A DNA stretch of 64,000 bases from Pseudarthrobacter sp. NIBRBAC000502770 (lineage in GTDB: Bacteria; Actinomycetota; Actinomycetes; Actinomycetales; Micrococcaceae): assembly GCF_006517815.1 (NCBI RefSeq), contig NZ_CP041198.1, forward strand, positions 1,550,001 through 1,614,000, given 5' to 3'. The position numbers and the translations under genes are program-made. The notes beneath the pieces are model-generated. The model ran no database searches. It worked only from the letters and a program-made list of their open reading frames with translations, and was not told the origin of the DNA. The first letter of the stretch is position 1; each line of letters opens with the position of its first letter. Positions 41,830 to 50,504 of the stretch are shown one piece after another.

Positions 41830-42591
41830 ATGGGACTGCTCGACAACAAGACGGCGATCGTCACCGGATCATCGCGGGGCATTGGCGCCGACGTAGCGAG
41901 GATCCTCGCTTCGGAGGGCGCCGCCGTCGTGGTCAACTACCGCCAGAAGGCCCCGCGTGCCAACAAAGTGGTGCAGGGCATCGAAGCCGCCGGTGGCCGC
42001 GCCGTCGACGTCGGGGCGGACCTCACCACCCAGGAAGGGGTGCAGGCCCTGGCCAGCGCCGCCATGGAGAACTTCGGCTCCCTTGACCTCCTGGTCCTGA
42101 ACGCGTCCGGCGGCATGGAAACCGGGATGGGGGAGGACTACGCGCTCAAGCTTAACCGCGACGCGCAGGTGAACATGCTCAACGCCGCCGTGCCCCTGAT
42201 GAAGGAAGGCTCGCGCGTGGTCTTCGTGACCAGCCACCAGGCCCACTTCATCAACACCGTCCCCACTATGCCGGCCTACGAGCCGGTGGCCCGCAGCAAG
42301 CGCGCCGGCGAGGACGCCCTGCGGGACCTGATCCCCAACCTGGCCGACAAAGGCATCTCCCTCGTGGTGGTTTCCGGCGACATGATCGAAGGCACCGTCA
42401 CCGCCACGCTCCTGGACCGTTCCACCCCGGGTGCCATCGAAGCCCGCCGCGCGGAGGCCGGCAAGCTGTACTCGGTGGAGGAGTTCGCGCAGGTTGTGGC
42501 CGGGATGGCTACGGCCGACGTGGAATCCGGACACACCGAGTACGCCGGCGGAGCGGACTACTTCGGCAAGAGCGCAGAAGCTTCCAGCTAG
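41830..42591 (+). CDS. SDR-family oxidoreductase with non-standard active site
   Basis: 253 residues from ATG 41830, with AAAGGAAG (41817-41824) upstream. The cofactor loop is VTGSSRGIG (11-19). The expected catalytic YxxxK is not seen: the segment reads PAYEPVARSKRAG, with Y150 and K157 seven apart; S135 is in VTSHQAHF. N-A-G is replaced by NAS (91-93). The fold and cofactor binding are clear, but the usual catalysis is uncertain. Substrate unknown. It sits 140 nt after fabG and could share a pathway. Confidence 0.85.
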   Translation: MGLLDNKTAIVTGSSRGIGADVARILASEGAAVVVNYRQKAPRANKVVQGIEAAGGRAVDVGADLTTQEGVQALASAAMENFGSLDLLVLNASGGMETGMGEDYALKLNRDAQVNMLNAAVPLMKEGSRVVFVTSHQAHFINTVPTMPAYEPVARSKRAGEDALRDLIPNLADKGISLVVVSGDMIEGTVTATLLDRSTPGAIEARRAEAGKLYSVEEFAQVVAGMATADVESGHTEYAGGADYFGKSAEASS

Positions 42592-42603
42592 GCTCTGCCC
42601 CCA

Positions 42604-42663
42604 CGCGAGATGGCAGTTCGCGGCAATGTTCACGTCGAACACCGCCCGAACTGCCATCTCGCG
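42604..42663. repeat. Large nested palindrome between convergent genes
   Basis: A perfect 17-bp inverted repeat (42604-42620 and 42647-42663; inner end GATGGCAGTTCG) encloses a 26-nt loop that is itself nearly symmetric: GGC (42622-42624), TGTTC (42627-42631), ACGTC, GAACA (42637-42641), GCC (42644-42646). It is much larger than the other terminators here. It may act as a bidirectional terminator, but the form resembles repetitive extragenic palindromes. I did not see another copy in this window. Confidence 0.8.
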
Positions 42664-42675
42664 GTTATAGGAGCG

Positions 42676-43569
42676 TCAGACCCCGGCGATGTGGCGGACG
42701 GCGTCCAGGTATGGCATGTTCAGGGCTGCGTCCGCTACGGCGCGGACAGCGGGCTTGGCGTTGAAGGCCACGCCTATTCCGGCTGCGCCGAGCATATCCA
42801 GGTCGTTCGCGCCGTCGCCCACGGCGATGGTGTGTTCAAGCGCAATACCCTCGGCCGCAGCCCATTCCCGCAGGTATTTTTCCTTGGCTGCCCTGTCCAC
42901 CACCGCGCCCAGCACCTTGCCGGTCAGCGCGCCGTCGACGATCTCCAACTCATTGGCCTGCCAGTAGTCAATGCCCAGGTCCCCGGCGATCGGCTCAAGG
43001 ATCTGGTTGAAGCCGCCTGACACCACAGCCACTGTATGGCCGGCGGCTTTGAAGGCGGCCACAAGCCGATCGGCACCTTCGCTGAGCTTCACTTCCCTGC
43101 GGACGGATTGGACGACGTCGGCGGGCAGTCCCGCGAGCACGGCAACCCGGGCGTGGAGGCTTTGGGCAAAGTCGAGTTCGCCGCGCATGGCGGCTTCCGT
43201 GACGGCCGCCACCTCCTCGCGCTTGCCGGCGTACGCGGCAAGGAGTTCGATGACCTCCTGCTGGATCAGGGTGGAGTCCACATCCATGATCAGCAGCTTT
43301 CGGGCCGCGGAGCGGAGCCCGGCCGGGACAAGCGCAGTGTCGAAATCATCGGTTGCGGCATCCGCCACGGCCCGCCGGAGGGCGGCCAGGCCGGCGGCGG
43401 TGGCATCCGGAAGGGCCAGGTCAAGGACCTGGACCCCGTAACGGCTGTCACCGGCGGAGGATTCGGACAGCACGTCCGCGCCGTGTGCGGCAAGGACGGA
43501 ACGCAGCTGCTCCAGCCCGGCGGGGGTCACATTGAGGCCATAGCTGACCGCAGTCACGTTCGAAGTCAT
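42676..43569 (-). CDS. serB: Phosphoserine phosphatase
   Basis: 297 residues from ATG 43569 (the open frame continues to 43653). The HAD motif I is D96-x-D98 in LIMDVDSTLIQQEVIE, motif II is in AVVSGGFNQ and motif III/IV in VGDGANDLDML. The first ~85 residues form an ACT-like domain, as in SerB2-type enzymes but with only one copy. Releases serine from phosphoserine, the last step in serine synthesis. Divergent from an ABC ATPase gene. Confidence 0.94.
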   Translation of the reverse strand: MTSNVTAVSYGLNVTPAGLEQLRSVLAAHGADVLSESSAGDSRYGVQVLDLALPDATAAGLAALRRAVADAATDDFDTALVPAGLRSAARKLLIMDVDSTLIQQEVIELLAAYAGKREEVAAVTEAAMRGELDFAQSLHARVAVLAGLPADVVQSVRREVKLSEGADRLVAAFKAAGHTVAVVSGGFNQILEPIAGDLGIDYWQANELEIVDGALTGKVLGAVVDRAAKEKYLREWAAAEGIALEHTIAVGDGANDLDMLGAAGIGVAFNAKPAVRAVADAALNMPYLDAVRHIAGV

Positions 43570-43695
43570 GCCTGCAATCTTAGCCAGCGCCGACTGGGCG
43601 ACTGGAATTCGTTGCGGGGCTGCCCGCGCCGGGCCCTTAGGGGACCTTGACACCGGTTATCAGTCATCTTCTTTTTTGTCCTAGTGTCTACTCCT

Positions 43696-44481
43696 ATGAG
43701 TGATGTTCTGGAACTGGACTCCGTCAGCGTTGTCCGAGGTAAAAAGACCCTGCTGGACAAGGTCGACTGGCAGGTCAACGAAGGCGAACGCTGGGTCATC
43801 CTGGGACCCAACGGCGCCGGAAAGACCACCCTCCTCCAGATCGCCGCGGCCCGCCTGCACCCCAGCAGCGGCAAAGCCGGAATTCTCGACGAGACGCTGG
43901 GCCGTACCGACGTCTTCGAACTTCGCCCCCGCATCGGGCTTTCCTCGGCTGCACTTGCCACCCAGATCCCGGAACACGAGAACGTCCTCAACGTCGTGGT
44001 CACGGCCGCCTACGGCGTCACCGGCCGCTGGCGGGAAGGCTACGAGCGCGACGACGAACGGCGCGCCTTCCGGCTCCTGAACGACTGGGGCATGGGCCCG
44101 CTGCTCAACAGGACGTTCGCCACCCTGTCCGAAGGCGAGCGCAAGCGCGTCCAGATCGCCCGGGCCCTCATGACCGACCCCGAACTACTGCTGCTGGATG
44201 AGCCCGGCGCCGGGCTGGACCTGGGCGGCCGCGAGGAACTGGTCCACAAGCTGGGCGAGCTGGCCCGGGACGAGTCGGCTCCGGCAATGGTCCTGGTCAC
44301 GCACCACCTTGAAGAGGTCCCGCCCGGCTTCACCCATGCCATGCTGCTGCGCGACGGCGGCGTGGTGGCTGCTGGACCCATCACCGAGGTCCTGACGGAA
44401 GAGCACCTGAGCACCACCTTCGGGCTTCCCTTGGATGTCTCCGAGAACGCGGGACGCTACACGGCCACAGCACGCCGCTAG
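43696..44481 (+). CDS. ABC transporter ATP-binding protein (stand-alone)
   Basis: 261 residues from ATG 43696; GTG 43684 would add four residues. Walker A is GPNGAGKTTLLQ, the signature is LSEGERKRVQIARAL (Gly-Gly replaced by Glu-Gly, typical of the YlmA-like group), Walker B LLLDEPGAGLDLG and H-loop LVTHHLEEVP. No permease gene is near, so the partner or even a transport role is unknown. The next gene (TauE) starts 20 nt later. Confidence 0.88.
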   Translation: MSDVLELDSVSVVRGKKTLLDKVDWQVNEGERWVILGPNGAGKTTLLQIAAARLHPSSGKAGILDETLGRTDVFELRPRIGLSSAALATQIPEHENVLNVVVTAAYGVTGRWREGYERDDERRAFRLLNDWGMGPLLNRTFATLSEGERKRVQIARALMTDPELLLLDEPGAGLDLGGREELVHKLGELARDESAPAMVLVTHHLEEVPPGFTHAMLLRDGGVVAAGPITEVLTEEHLSTTFGLPLDVSENAGRYTATARR

Positions 44482-44501
44482 ACGAGGCCTGCGCTACTAT
44501 C

Positions 44502-45287
44502 TTGGAACTCTTCAGCAGCATCATTGTGTTCATCGCCGGCCTGTGGGCCGGCACCATCAACGCGGTGGTGGGATCCGGCACCCTGGTCACCTTCCCGGTA
44601 CTCATCGCCCTGGGCGTGGCTCCGGTGACCGCCTCCATGAGCAATGCCATGGGCCTGGTCTTCGGAACGGGCGCCGGGGCCTTCGGCTACCGCCGCGAGC
44701 TGGCCGGCCGGGGACGGCAGGTGCTGCGGCTCCTGCCCGCCTCGGTCCTGGGCGGCGTCACCGGCGCCTGGCTCCTGCTGCACCTGCCGGAGAAGGTTTT
44801 CCACTACGTCGCCCCGGTCCTCCTGGTCCTGGCCCTGCTGATGGTGGTGTTCCAGCCGCGGCTCCAGGACTGGGTGCGCAACCGCGAGGCCAACCCCGAA
44901 CACGCAGTCCGGGACAAACGCCACGGATTCCTCCTGGTGGTCCTGGTCTACCTGGCCGGTGTCTACGGAGGCTACTTCGTCGCGGCGCAGGGAATCCTCC
45001 TGGTCGGGATCCTGGGCGTGTTCCTCACCGGCACCATCCAGAACGCCAACGCCATGAAGAACATCCTGGTCCTCGGCGTGAACATGGTGGCCGCCATCTC
45101 CTACCTGTTGTTCGCCTTCGACCGCGTCAACTGGCTCGTGGTGCTGCTGATCGCCATCAGCTCCACCATCGGCGGCCTGGCTGGTTCAAAGGTAGGCCGG
45201 AAGCTTTCGCCGCGGGTCCTGCGCGCCGTGATCTTCAGCCTGGGCATCGTGGCCCTCGCCGTCATGATCGCCAACCTGCTGAAATAA
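44502..45287 (+). CDS. TauE/SafE-family membrane exporter
   Basis: 261 residues from TTG 44502, with eight hydrophobic segments. The family start is clear in FIAGLWAGTINAVVGSGTLVTFP and in GVYGGYFVAAQGILLVGIL in the second repeat. TauE/SafE proteins export sulfite and sulfonate-related anions. Substrate here is unknown. Weak ribosome-binding site and an alternative start code make the exact start less certain. Confidence 0.88.
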   Translation: MELFSSIIVFIAGLWAGTINAVVGSGTLVTFPVLIALGVAPVTASMSNAMGLVFGTGAGAFGYRRELAGRGRQVLRLLPASVLGGVTGAWLLLHLPEKVFHYVAPVLLVLALLMVVFQPRLQDWVRNREANPEHAVRDKRHGFLLVVLVYLAGVYGGYFVAAQGILLVGILGVFLTGTIQNANAMKNILVLGVNMVAAISYLLFAFDRVNWLVVLLIAISSTIGGLAGSKVGRKLSPRVLRAVIFSLGIVALAVMIANLLK

Positions 45288-45294
45288 TCTCCCG

Positions 45295-46104
45295 GTGACC
45301 TTCCACTACCTCGAATCCGCCGCGGACCCCCGGGTCAGCGATTACACCACCCTGACGGACGTGCACCTGCGCAAGCTCCGGGAACCGGCCGAGGGCATGT
45401 ACATTGCCGAATCCTCGCGGGTCCTGCGCCGGGCCCTTGCGGCCGGCCACCAGCCCCGGTCCTTCTTCCTCGCGGAGAAGTGGATGGCGGATCTTGAGGA
45501 TGTCTTCCAGGCGTACCCGGACGTCCCGGTGCTCATCGGCCCGGCCGCCCTCCTGGAGGAAATCACCGGGTTTCACCTGCACCGCGGCGCCATGGCGGCC
45601 ATGCATCGTCCGGCCCCGGTGCCGCTGCCGGACCTTCTCGCCGGGGCGCGCCGCGTGGCTGTGCTGGAGGACATCGTGGACCACACCAATGTGGGTGCCA
45701 TCTTCCGCTCCGCGGCGGCGTTGGACATCGACGCTGTGCTGGTCTCGCCGCGCTGTGGCGATCCGCTGTATCGCCGCAGCGTCCGGGTCAGCATGGGGAC
45801 CGTGTTCCAGGTTCGTTGGGCCCGCCTGCAGGACTGGCCCGGTGACCTCCAGGTGCTCAAGGACCACGGCTTCACCGTCGCGGCGCTGGAACTGACGCCG
45901 GACGCAGAAGATGTCGACGCCGTCGCCTCCCGCAACGTGGACAAGCTCGCCCTGGTGCTTGGCACCGAAGGTGCCGGCATGAGCCCGGAGACCCTCGCCG
46001 CCGTCGACCTCGCTGTCAAAATCCCGATGCGGAACGGTGTGGATTCACTGAACGTTGCGGCTGCCTCGGCCGTCGCCTTCTGGGAGTTGCGCGCCCGGGG
46101 CTGA
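45295..46104 (+). CDS. TrmH/SpoU-family RNA methyltransferase
   Basis: 269 residues from GTG 45295. SPOUT motifs 1-3 are visible: DHTNVGAIFRSA, ALVLGTEGAGM and KIPMRNGVDSLNVAAAS. The N-terminal ~100 residues are the substrate-binding domain. Methylates a ribose 2'-OH in rRNA or tRNA; the target cannot be assigned. It follows the TauE gene by 7 nt. Confidence 0.92.
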   Translation: MTFHYLESAADPRVSDYTTLTDVHLRKLREPAEGMYIAESSRVLRRALAAGHQPRSFFLAEKWMADLEDVFQAYPDVPVLIGPAALLEEITGFHLHRGAMAAMHRPAPVPLPDLLAGARRVAVLEDIVDHTNVGAIFRSAAALDIDAVLVSPRCGDPLYRRSVRVSMGTVFQVRWARLQDWPGDLQVLKDHGFTVAALELTPDAEDVDAVASRNVDKLALVLGTEGAGMSPETLAAVDLAVKIPMRNGVDSLNVAAASAVAFWELRARG

Positions 46105-46161
46105 CCTGCGGGGGCGCGGGATGCCGCGGATGGGACTGGTTCGTCAGCCCCACCGGCATCG

Positions 46162-46176
46162 GCTATGATTGATAGC
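46162..46176 (+). promoter_or_regulatory. Candidate Zur-type operator/promoter for rpmE2
   Basis: GCTAT-GATTG-ATAGC (46162-46176) is a perfect 5-bp inverted repeat overlapping the likely -10 TATGAT (46164-46169), about 105-120 nt before rpmE2. Zinc-independent L31 genes are usual targets of the zinc repressor Zur, whose boxes are AT-rich palindromes of similar size. The match to a Zur consensus is only partial. Confidence 0.4.
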
Positions 46177-46279
46177 TGGTTGTCCTGCTTTTTCGGCTTC
46201 GGCTGATGCGACAGATCGCAGCCATCCCATTCATACCTGGCAGCTGGCAAAATCCAGTTGCGCGAACAAAGGTCCCATT

Positions 46280-46537
46280 ATGAAGTCTGATACCCACCCG
46301 AAGTACGAAGCTGTTGTCTTCAACGACCTGGCCTCCGGCACCAAGTTCCTGACCCGCTCCACCGTGTCTTCCAACAAGACCATCGAGTGGGAAGACGGCA
46401 ACACCTACCCGGTCATCGACGTCGAAATCTCTTCCGAGTCCCACCCGTTCTACACGGGCAAGCAGCGCATCATGGACTCTGCAGGCCGCGTCGAGCGCTT
46501 CAACGCTCGCTTCAAGGGCTTCGGCGGCAAGAAGTAA
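46280..46537 (+). CDS. rpmE2: 50S ribosomal protein L31 type B (zinc-independent)
   Basis: 85 residues from ATG 46280. No Cys at all, so it is the C- (type B) form that replaces the zinc-binding L31 under zinc shortage. Recognised from [16 protein letters not shown], the TRSTVSS block and the end [13 protein letters not shown]. It has a leader of about 105 nt and a strong downstream terminator, so it is monocistronic. Expected to be Zur-regulated (family knowledge). Confidence 0.96.
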   Translation: MKSDTHPKYEAVVFNDLASGTKFLTRSTVSSNKTIEWEDGNTYPVIDVEISSESHPFYTGKQRIMDSAGRVERFNARFKGFGGKK

Positions 46538-46560
46538 TTCCCTTCGCCCAAGCTTGTTGG

Positions 46561-46596
46561 CAGGAGGCCCGCACCGGAAACGGTGCGGGCCTCCTG
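46561..46596 (+). terminator. Terminator after rpmE2
   Basis: A perfect 16-bp stem (CAGGAGGCCCGCACCG at 46561-46576, complement 46581-46596) with a GAAA tetraloop, 24 nt after the stop. There is no T tract. Confidence 0.85.
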
Positions 46597-46636
46597 CGTT
46601 AACCGCGCACCCGCTTTCTGGGGCAGGATGGGAAGC

Positions 46637-47734
46637 ATGAGCGAGCCCGGATTTCCTGCCGATAATGCCCACAACAACCAGCGCCTGCACGGGGAGTACA
46701 AGGTTCCCGGCGGCAAACTGGTGGTGGTGGACCTGGCAGTTGTGGACGGGGCCCTGGCGGACGTCTCCGTCAGCGGGGACTTCTTCCTGGAACCTGACGA
46801 GGCCCTGGCGGATATCAACCGGGCGCTGACCGGGCTCCCGGACACCACCCCAGCCAAAGACCTCGCTGCGGCCGTCACAGCGGCCCTGCCGGCCGCAGCC
46901 GTGCTTTTCGGCTTCTCCGCGGACGCCGTGGCCGTGACCGTCCGCCGTGCACTGGCCAAGGCCACCTCCTGGCAAGACCACGAGTGGAACGTCATCGCGC
47001 CCACGGTGCTCCCCACGGAAATTAACGTTGCCCTGGACGAGGTGCTCACCGAGGCCGTCGGAGCGGGGGAGCGCACACCCACCCTGCGGTTCTGGGACTG
47101 GCAGGAACCGTCGGTAGTCATCGGAAGCTTCCAGTCTGTGCAGAACGAGGTGGATCCCGAGGGCGTGGCCAGGCACGGTATCAACGTGGTGCGGCGGATC
47201 AGCGGCGGTGGAGCGATGTTCATGGAGGCCGGCAACTGCATCACCTACTCGCTCTACCTGCCCCAGACGCTGGTGGATGGACTGAGCTTCGCTGATTCCT
47301 ACCCGTTCCTTGACGCCTGGGTCATGGCGGCGCTGGAACGGCTGGGCATCAACGCGTTCTACATCCCGCTGAATGACATCGCCACGGACCAGGGAAAGAT
47401 CGGCGGCGCCGCGCAGAAGCGGCTGGCCAACGGCGGCATGCTGCACCACGTCACCATGAGCTACGACATCGACGCCGACAAGATGGTGGAGGTCCTCCGG
47501 ATCGGCAAGGAGAAGCTCTCGGATAAGGGCACCCGAAGCGCCAAGAAGCGGGTGGATCCGCTCCGCCGCCAGACCGGCCTGGCCCGCACAGCCATCATTG
47601 AGGCCATGATTGAGGTCTTCAGCGAGCGTTATGGGGCCACGCCGTCAACGCTGGCGGGACACGAGCTGGCAGCGGCCAAGGACCGTGTGGCCGCCAAGTT
47701 CGGCACGGAGGAGTGGCTCCACCGCGTTCCCTAA
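46637..47734 (+). CDS. Lipoate-protein ligase family protein, accessory domain at N-terminus
   Basis: 365 residues from ATG 46637. Residues about 10-75 (KVPGGKLVVVDLAVVDG..., then VSGDFFLEPDEAL) look like the accessory domain that is normally at the C-terminus of LplA. The catalytic part follows (about 125-330), with VVRRISGGGAMFMEAGNC and the Lys motif KIGGAAQKR...MLHHVTMSYD. Adds lipoate (or octanoate) to lipoyl domains of dehydrogenases. The domain order is the reverse of E. coli LplA. Flanked by terminators on both sides, so it is expressed alone. Confidence 0.87.
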   Translation: MSEPGFPADNAHNNQRLHGEYKVPGGKLVVVDLAVVDGALADVSVSGDFFLEPDEALADINRALTGLPDTTPAKDLAAAVTAALPAAAVLFGFSADAVAVTVRRALAKATSWQDHEWNVIAPTVLPTEINVALDEVLTEAVGAGERTPTLRFWDWQEPSVVIGSFQSVQNEVDPEGVARHGINVVRRISGGGAMFMEAGNCITYSLYLPQTLVDGLSFADSYPFLDAWVMAALERLGINAFYIPLNDIATDQGKIGGAAQKRLANGGMLHHVTMSYDIDADKMVEVLRIGKEKLSDKGTRSAKKRVDPLRRQTGLARTAIIEAMIEVFSERYGATPSTLAGHELAAAKDRVAAKFGTEEWLHRVP

Positions 47735-47773
47735 ACCACGGGGTGCCTTGACCCAGTGGTGGAGTGACAGCCG

Positions 47774-47810
47774 GGCTCACTGCGCAGGGACAGTCCCTGC
47801 GCAGTGAGCC
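47774..47810. terminator. Bidirectional hairpin between lipoate ligase and pepN
   Basis: A perfect 17-bp stem (47774-47790 and 47794-47810; GGCTCACTGCGCAGGGA and complement) with a 3-nt loop, between convergent genes. Confidence 0.85.
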
Positions 47811-47816
47811 GCAGCG

Positions 47817-50471
47817 TCAGTGCGCCGGCGCGGCCTGGGGCCGGTGGGGAACGACGGCGGCCTGGGCCGTGAGTGCCCGCAGCAGGTGGCTGCGCTGCTC
47901 GACGACGATCCGGCGCAGCGCGCGTGGGGCGTCCGGGTTGGCGTCCAGCCAGGCGTCCGTGCGCCGGACCACCGAATGTTCTGCGGGCTGCATGGTGACC
48001 CCAAGGTCCTGGGCTGCAGGGTACAGGCCCCGGACAATCCGGCTGGCGATCTCGATGCTCCGCGAGTCCCACACAGTCCGCAGGCACTCAAAGTAAGGCT
48101 CCACATAGCGCGCCAGCAATTCGGGCGGCGCGGTGGTGAAGCCGCTGATGGTGGCCGTGAGGAGCTGGTTGGACAGCTCATTTCCATGCACCGCCGCGTT
48201 CCACGCCGCATCCTTGACGGCAGCCTCCGGACGGGCCGCCATCGCCGTTGCATGGCCTGCCCGGCCCGATGCGGTGGTGTCCCGCGCCAGCTCGGCGTCG
48301 AGCTCGGCAGCAGTGGCCTCCCCGTGGGCGGCCAGCGCGTGCCACAGCTGCCAGCGCAGGTCGGCGTCCACGGCCAGGCCCGCCACCGGCGCCGAGCCGT
48401 CGAGCAGGCCGCGGAGCCGGGGAAGCACGGCGCTGTCATGCCTGCCCAGGGCGGCAAGGGTGCGGGCCCAGGCCAGCTGTGCGTCCGATCCCGGGGCGGC
48501 CCGGTGCAGTTCCGCGGCGGCCGCGGACACGAAGGTTGACCGCACCGAGGACCTGGCGGCGGCGGGGGTGTAACGCTCAATGGCGGTGGCGGCGTTGTCC
48601 AGGATGTTCAGCAGGACGCCGATGCCGGTCTCGGCCGGTGCGAAGGCAGCCACGGCGTCGACATACTGGGCCGCGGGGCTTTCGCCGTCGCGGGCGGAGT
48701 TCCACAGGGCCGTCCAGCACAGGGCGCGCGCCATCGGGTCGGAAATCCGGTCCAGCGACCCCCGGACGGTGGCCTCGGAGACCGGGTCGAGCCTCACCTT
48801 GGCGTACGCCAGGTCATCGTCATTGACCAGCAGGAGCGCCGGCCGTGGCTGCCCTGCAAGCTGGGGGAGTCCGGTCCGCCCGCCAATAACATCGGTGTCC
48901 AGGCTCGCGGTCTTCAACAGCGCGCCGGAACCGTCAAAGTCGTAGGAACCGACGCGGAGGCGGTGCGGACGCAGCTCATCCCGTCCCGTAACAGGGTCCA
49001 CCGCCTCCTGGACGATCTCCACTTGCCCCAGGACGCCGTCGTCGTCCGCTGCCGTGCCCTGCGGAGCAATGTCAACGGACAGCGTGGAAATCCCCGAGGT
49101 CTGCAGCCACTGCCGGGCCCAACCGGACAGGTCGCGGCCTGAGGCCGCGCCCAGGGCCGCCAGCAAGTCCTGGAGCGTCGTGTTTCCGTAGGCGTGCTTG
49201 CGGAAGTACTCCCGGGAGCCTGCGATGAACGCGTCGAACCCCACATAGGCCACCAGCTGCTTCAGCACGGATGCGCCTTTGCCGTAGGTGATGCCGTCGA
49301 AGTTCTGCTTCGCCGCTTCAAGATCGGGAATGTCCGCAACGATGGGGTGGGTGGTGGGCAGCTGGTCCTGGACGTAGGCCCATGCCTTGCGCTTGTTGGC
49401 GAAGTTGACCCAGGCCGTGTCCCAGTCGGTTGCCCGGTCCACGGCCAGCGTTCCCATGTAGTCAGCGAAGGATTCCTTCAGCCAGAGATCATCCCACCAT
49501 TGCATGGTCACCAGGTCGCCGAACCACATATGCGCCATCTCGTGCATCAGGGTATTCGCGCGTGCCTGGTACTGGGCATCGGTGGCCCTGGAGGTGAACA
49601 CGTAGCTCTCGGTGAACGTCACCAACCCGGGATTCTCCATGGCACCCAGGTTGTATTCGGGGACGAACGCCTGGTCATACTTTCCCCACGGGTACGGGAA
49701 ATCGAACAGGCGGTTGAAGAAGTCCAGGCCCTTCTTCGTGAGGGCAAAAAGCTCTTCCGTGTCGAAGGATTCCGCCATGGAAGCCCGGCAGTAGAGCGCC
49801 AGCGGGACGTCCAGGTTAGTGCCGTCGTCGAGCGTTGCCTGCCAGCGGTCCTCCGCCCTGAAGTAGGGCCCGGCCAGGATACTGGTGATGTAGGTGGACA
49901 TCGGCAGGGTGGTGGCGAAGTCCCAGCAGGCCGTCGCTGGATCGCTGGTCAGCGGGGTCCGGACCACCTCGGCGCCGTTGGAGGCCACTTTCCACTCCGC
50001 CGGAGCCATCACGTGGAAGGTGTAGGTTGCCTTCAGGTCGGGCTGTTCGAAGTTGGCGAAGACCCGTCGCGCGTCAGCCGGCTCGTACTGGGTGTACAGG
50101 TAGGTCTGGCCGTCGGCGGGGTCAACGAACCGGTGCATGCCTTCACCGGAGCGGCTGTAGAGGGCGGTGCCGGTGACGGTCACCTGGTTCTGGGCCCCGA
50201 GGTTGTCCAGCCTGATCCGTGCGCCCTCCACCACGTCCCCGACCTGCAGGCTCTTGCCGTTGAGGAGGACGCTGTGGACGGTGCTGCCGATGAAGTCCAG
50301 GAAGGTGCTGCTGCCGGGTTCGGCGGTAAAGGTGATGACACTGCGGCTGGGGTAGCCGGGAACGGCCGGATCTGCTGCGTGCCGCACATCGAGCGAGACG
50401 TCGTAGCTGGTGGTGCTGATCCGGGCTGAACGTTCGGCGGCTTCGCTGCGCTTCAGATTCTCATGTGACAC
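47817..50471 (-). CDS. pepN: Aminopeptidase N (M1 family)
   Basis: 884 residues, standard for actinobacterial PepN. The zinc site is H310-E311-x2-H314 with E333 (HEMAH...ESFAD), and the substrate motif is GAMEN in YNLGAMENPGLVTF. Removes N-terminal residues from peptides in the cytoplasm. The C-terminal half is the helical ERAP1-like domain. It stands alone on the minus strand; the next upstream gene on the same strand ends 34 nt away (YeiH), with a possible read-through. Confidence 0.96.
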   Translation of the reverse strand: MSHENLKRSEAAERSARISTTSYDVSLDVRHAADPAVPGYPSRSVITFTAEPGSSTFLDFIGSTVHSVLLNGKSLQVGDVVEGARIRLDNLGAQNQVTVTGTALYSRSGEGMHRFVDPADGQTYLYTQYEPADARRVFANFEQPDLKATYTFHVMAPAEWKVASNGAEVVRTPLTSDPATACWDFATTLPMSTYITSILAGPYFRAEDRWQATLDDGTNLDVPLALYCRASMAESFDTEELFALTKKGLDFFNRLFDFPYPWGKYDQAFVPEYNLGAMENPGLVTFTESYVFTSRATDAQYQARANTLMHEMAHMWFGDLVTMQWWDDLWLKESFADYMGTLAVDRATDWDTAWVNFANKRKAWAYVQDQLPTTHPIVADIPDLEAAKQNFDGITYGKGASVLKQLVAYVGFDAFIAGSREYFRKHAYGNTTLQDLLAALGAASGRDLSGWARQWLQTSGISTLSVDIAPQGTAADDDGVLGQVEIVQEAVDPVTGRDELRPHRLRVGSYDFDGSGALLKTASLDTDVIGGRTGLPQLAGQPRPALLLVNDDDLAYAKVRLDPVSEATVRGSLDRISDPMARALCWTALWNSARDGESPAAQYVDAVAAFAPAETGIGVLLNILDNAATAIERYTPAAARSSVRSTFVSAAAAELHRAAPGSDAQLAWARTLAALGRHDSAVLPRLRGLLDGSAPVAGLAVDADLRWQLWHALAAHGEATAAELDAELARDTTASGRAGHATAMAARPEAAVKDAAWNAAVHGNELSNQLLTATISGFTTAPPELLARYVEPYFECLRTVWDSRSIEIASRIVRGLYPAAQDLGVTMQPAEHSVVRRTDAWLDANPDAPRALRRIVVEQRSHLLRALTAQAAVVPHRPQAAPAH

Positions 50472-50504
50472 CCGGCTATCTAATCACGCTGCCGGTGCGT
50501 CCAC

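Noticed and set aside
47774..47810. Perfect 17-bp palindrome considered as an operator
   Set aside because: It has a 3-nt loop and lies between two convergent gene ends, so a bidirectional terminator explains it better.
49194..50429. 411-codon open frame on the plus strand in pepN
   Set aside because: Shadow of the aminopeptidase gene with no family features.
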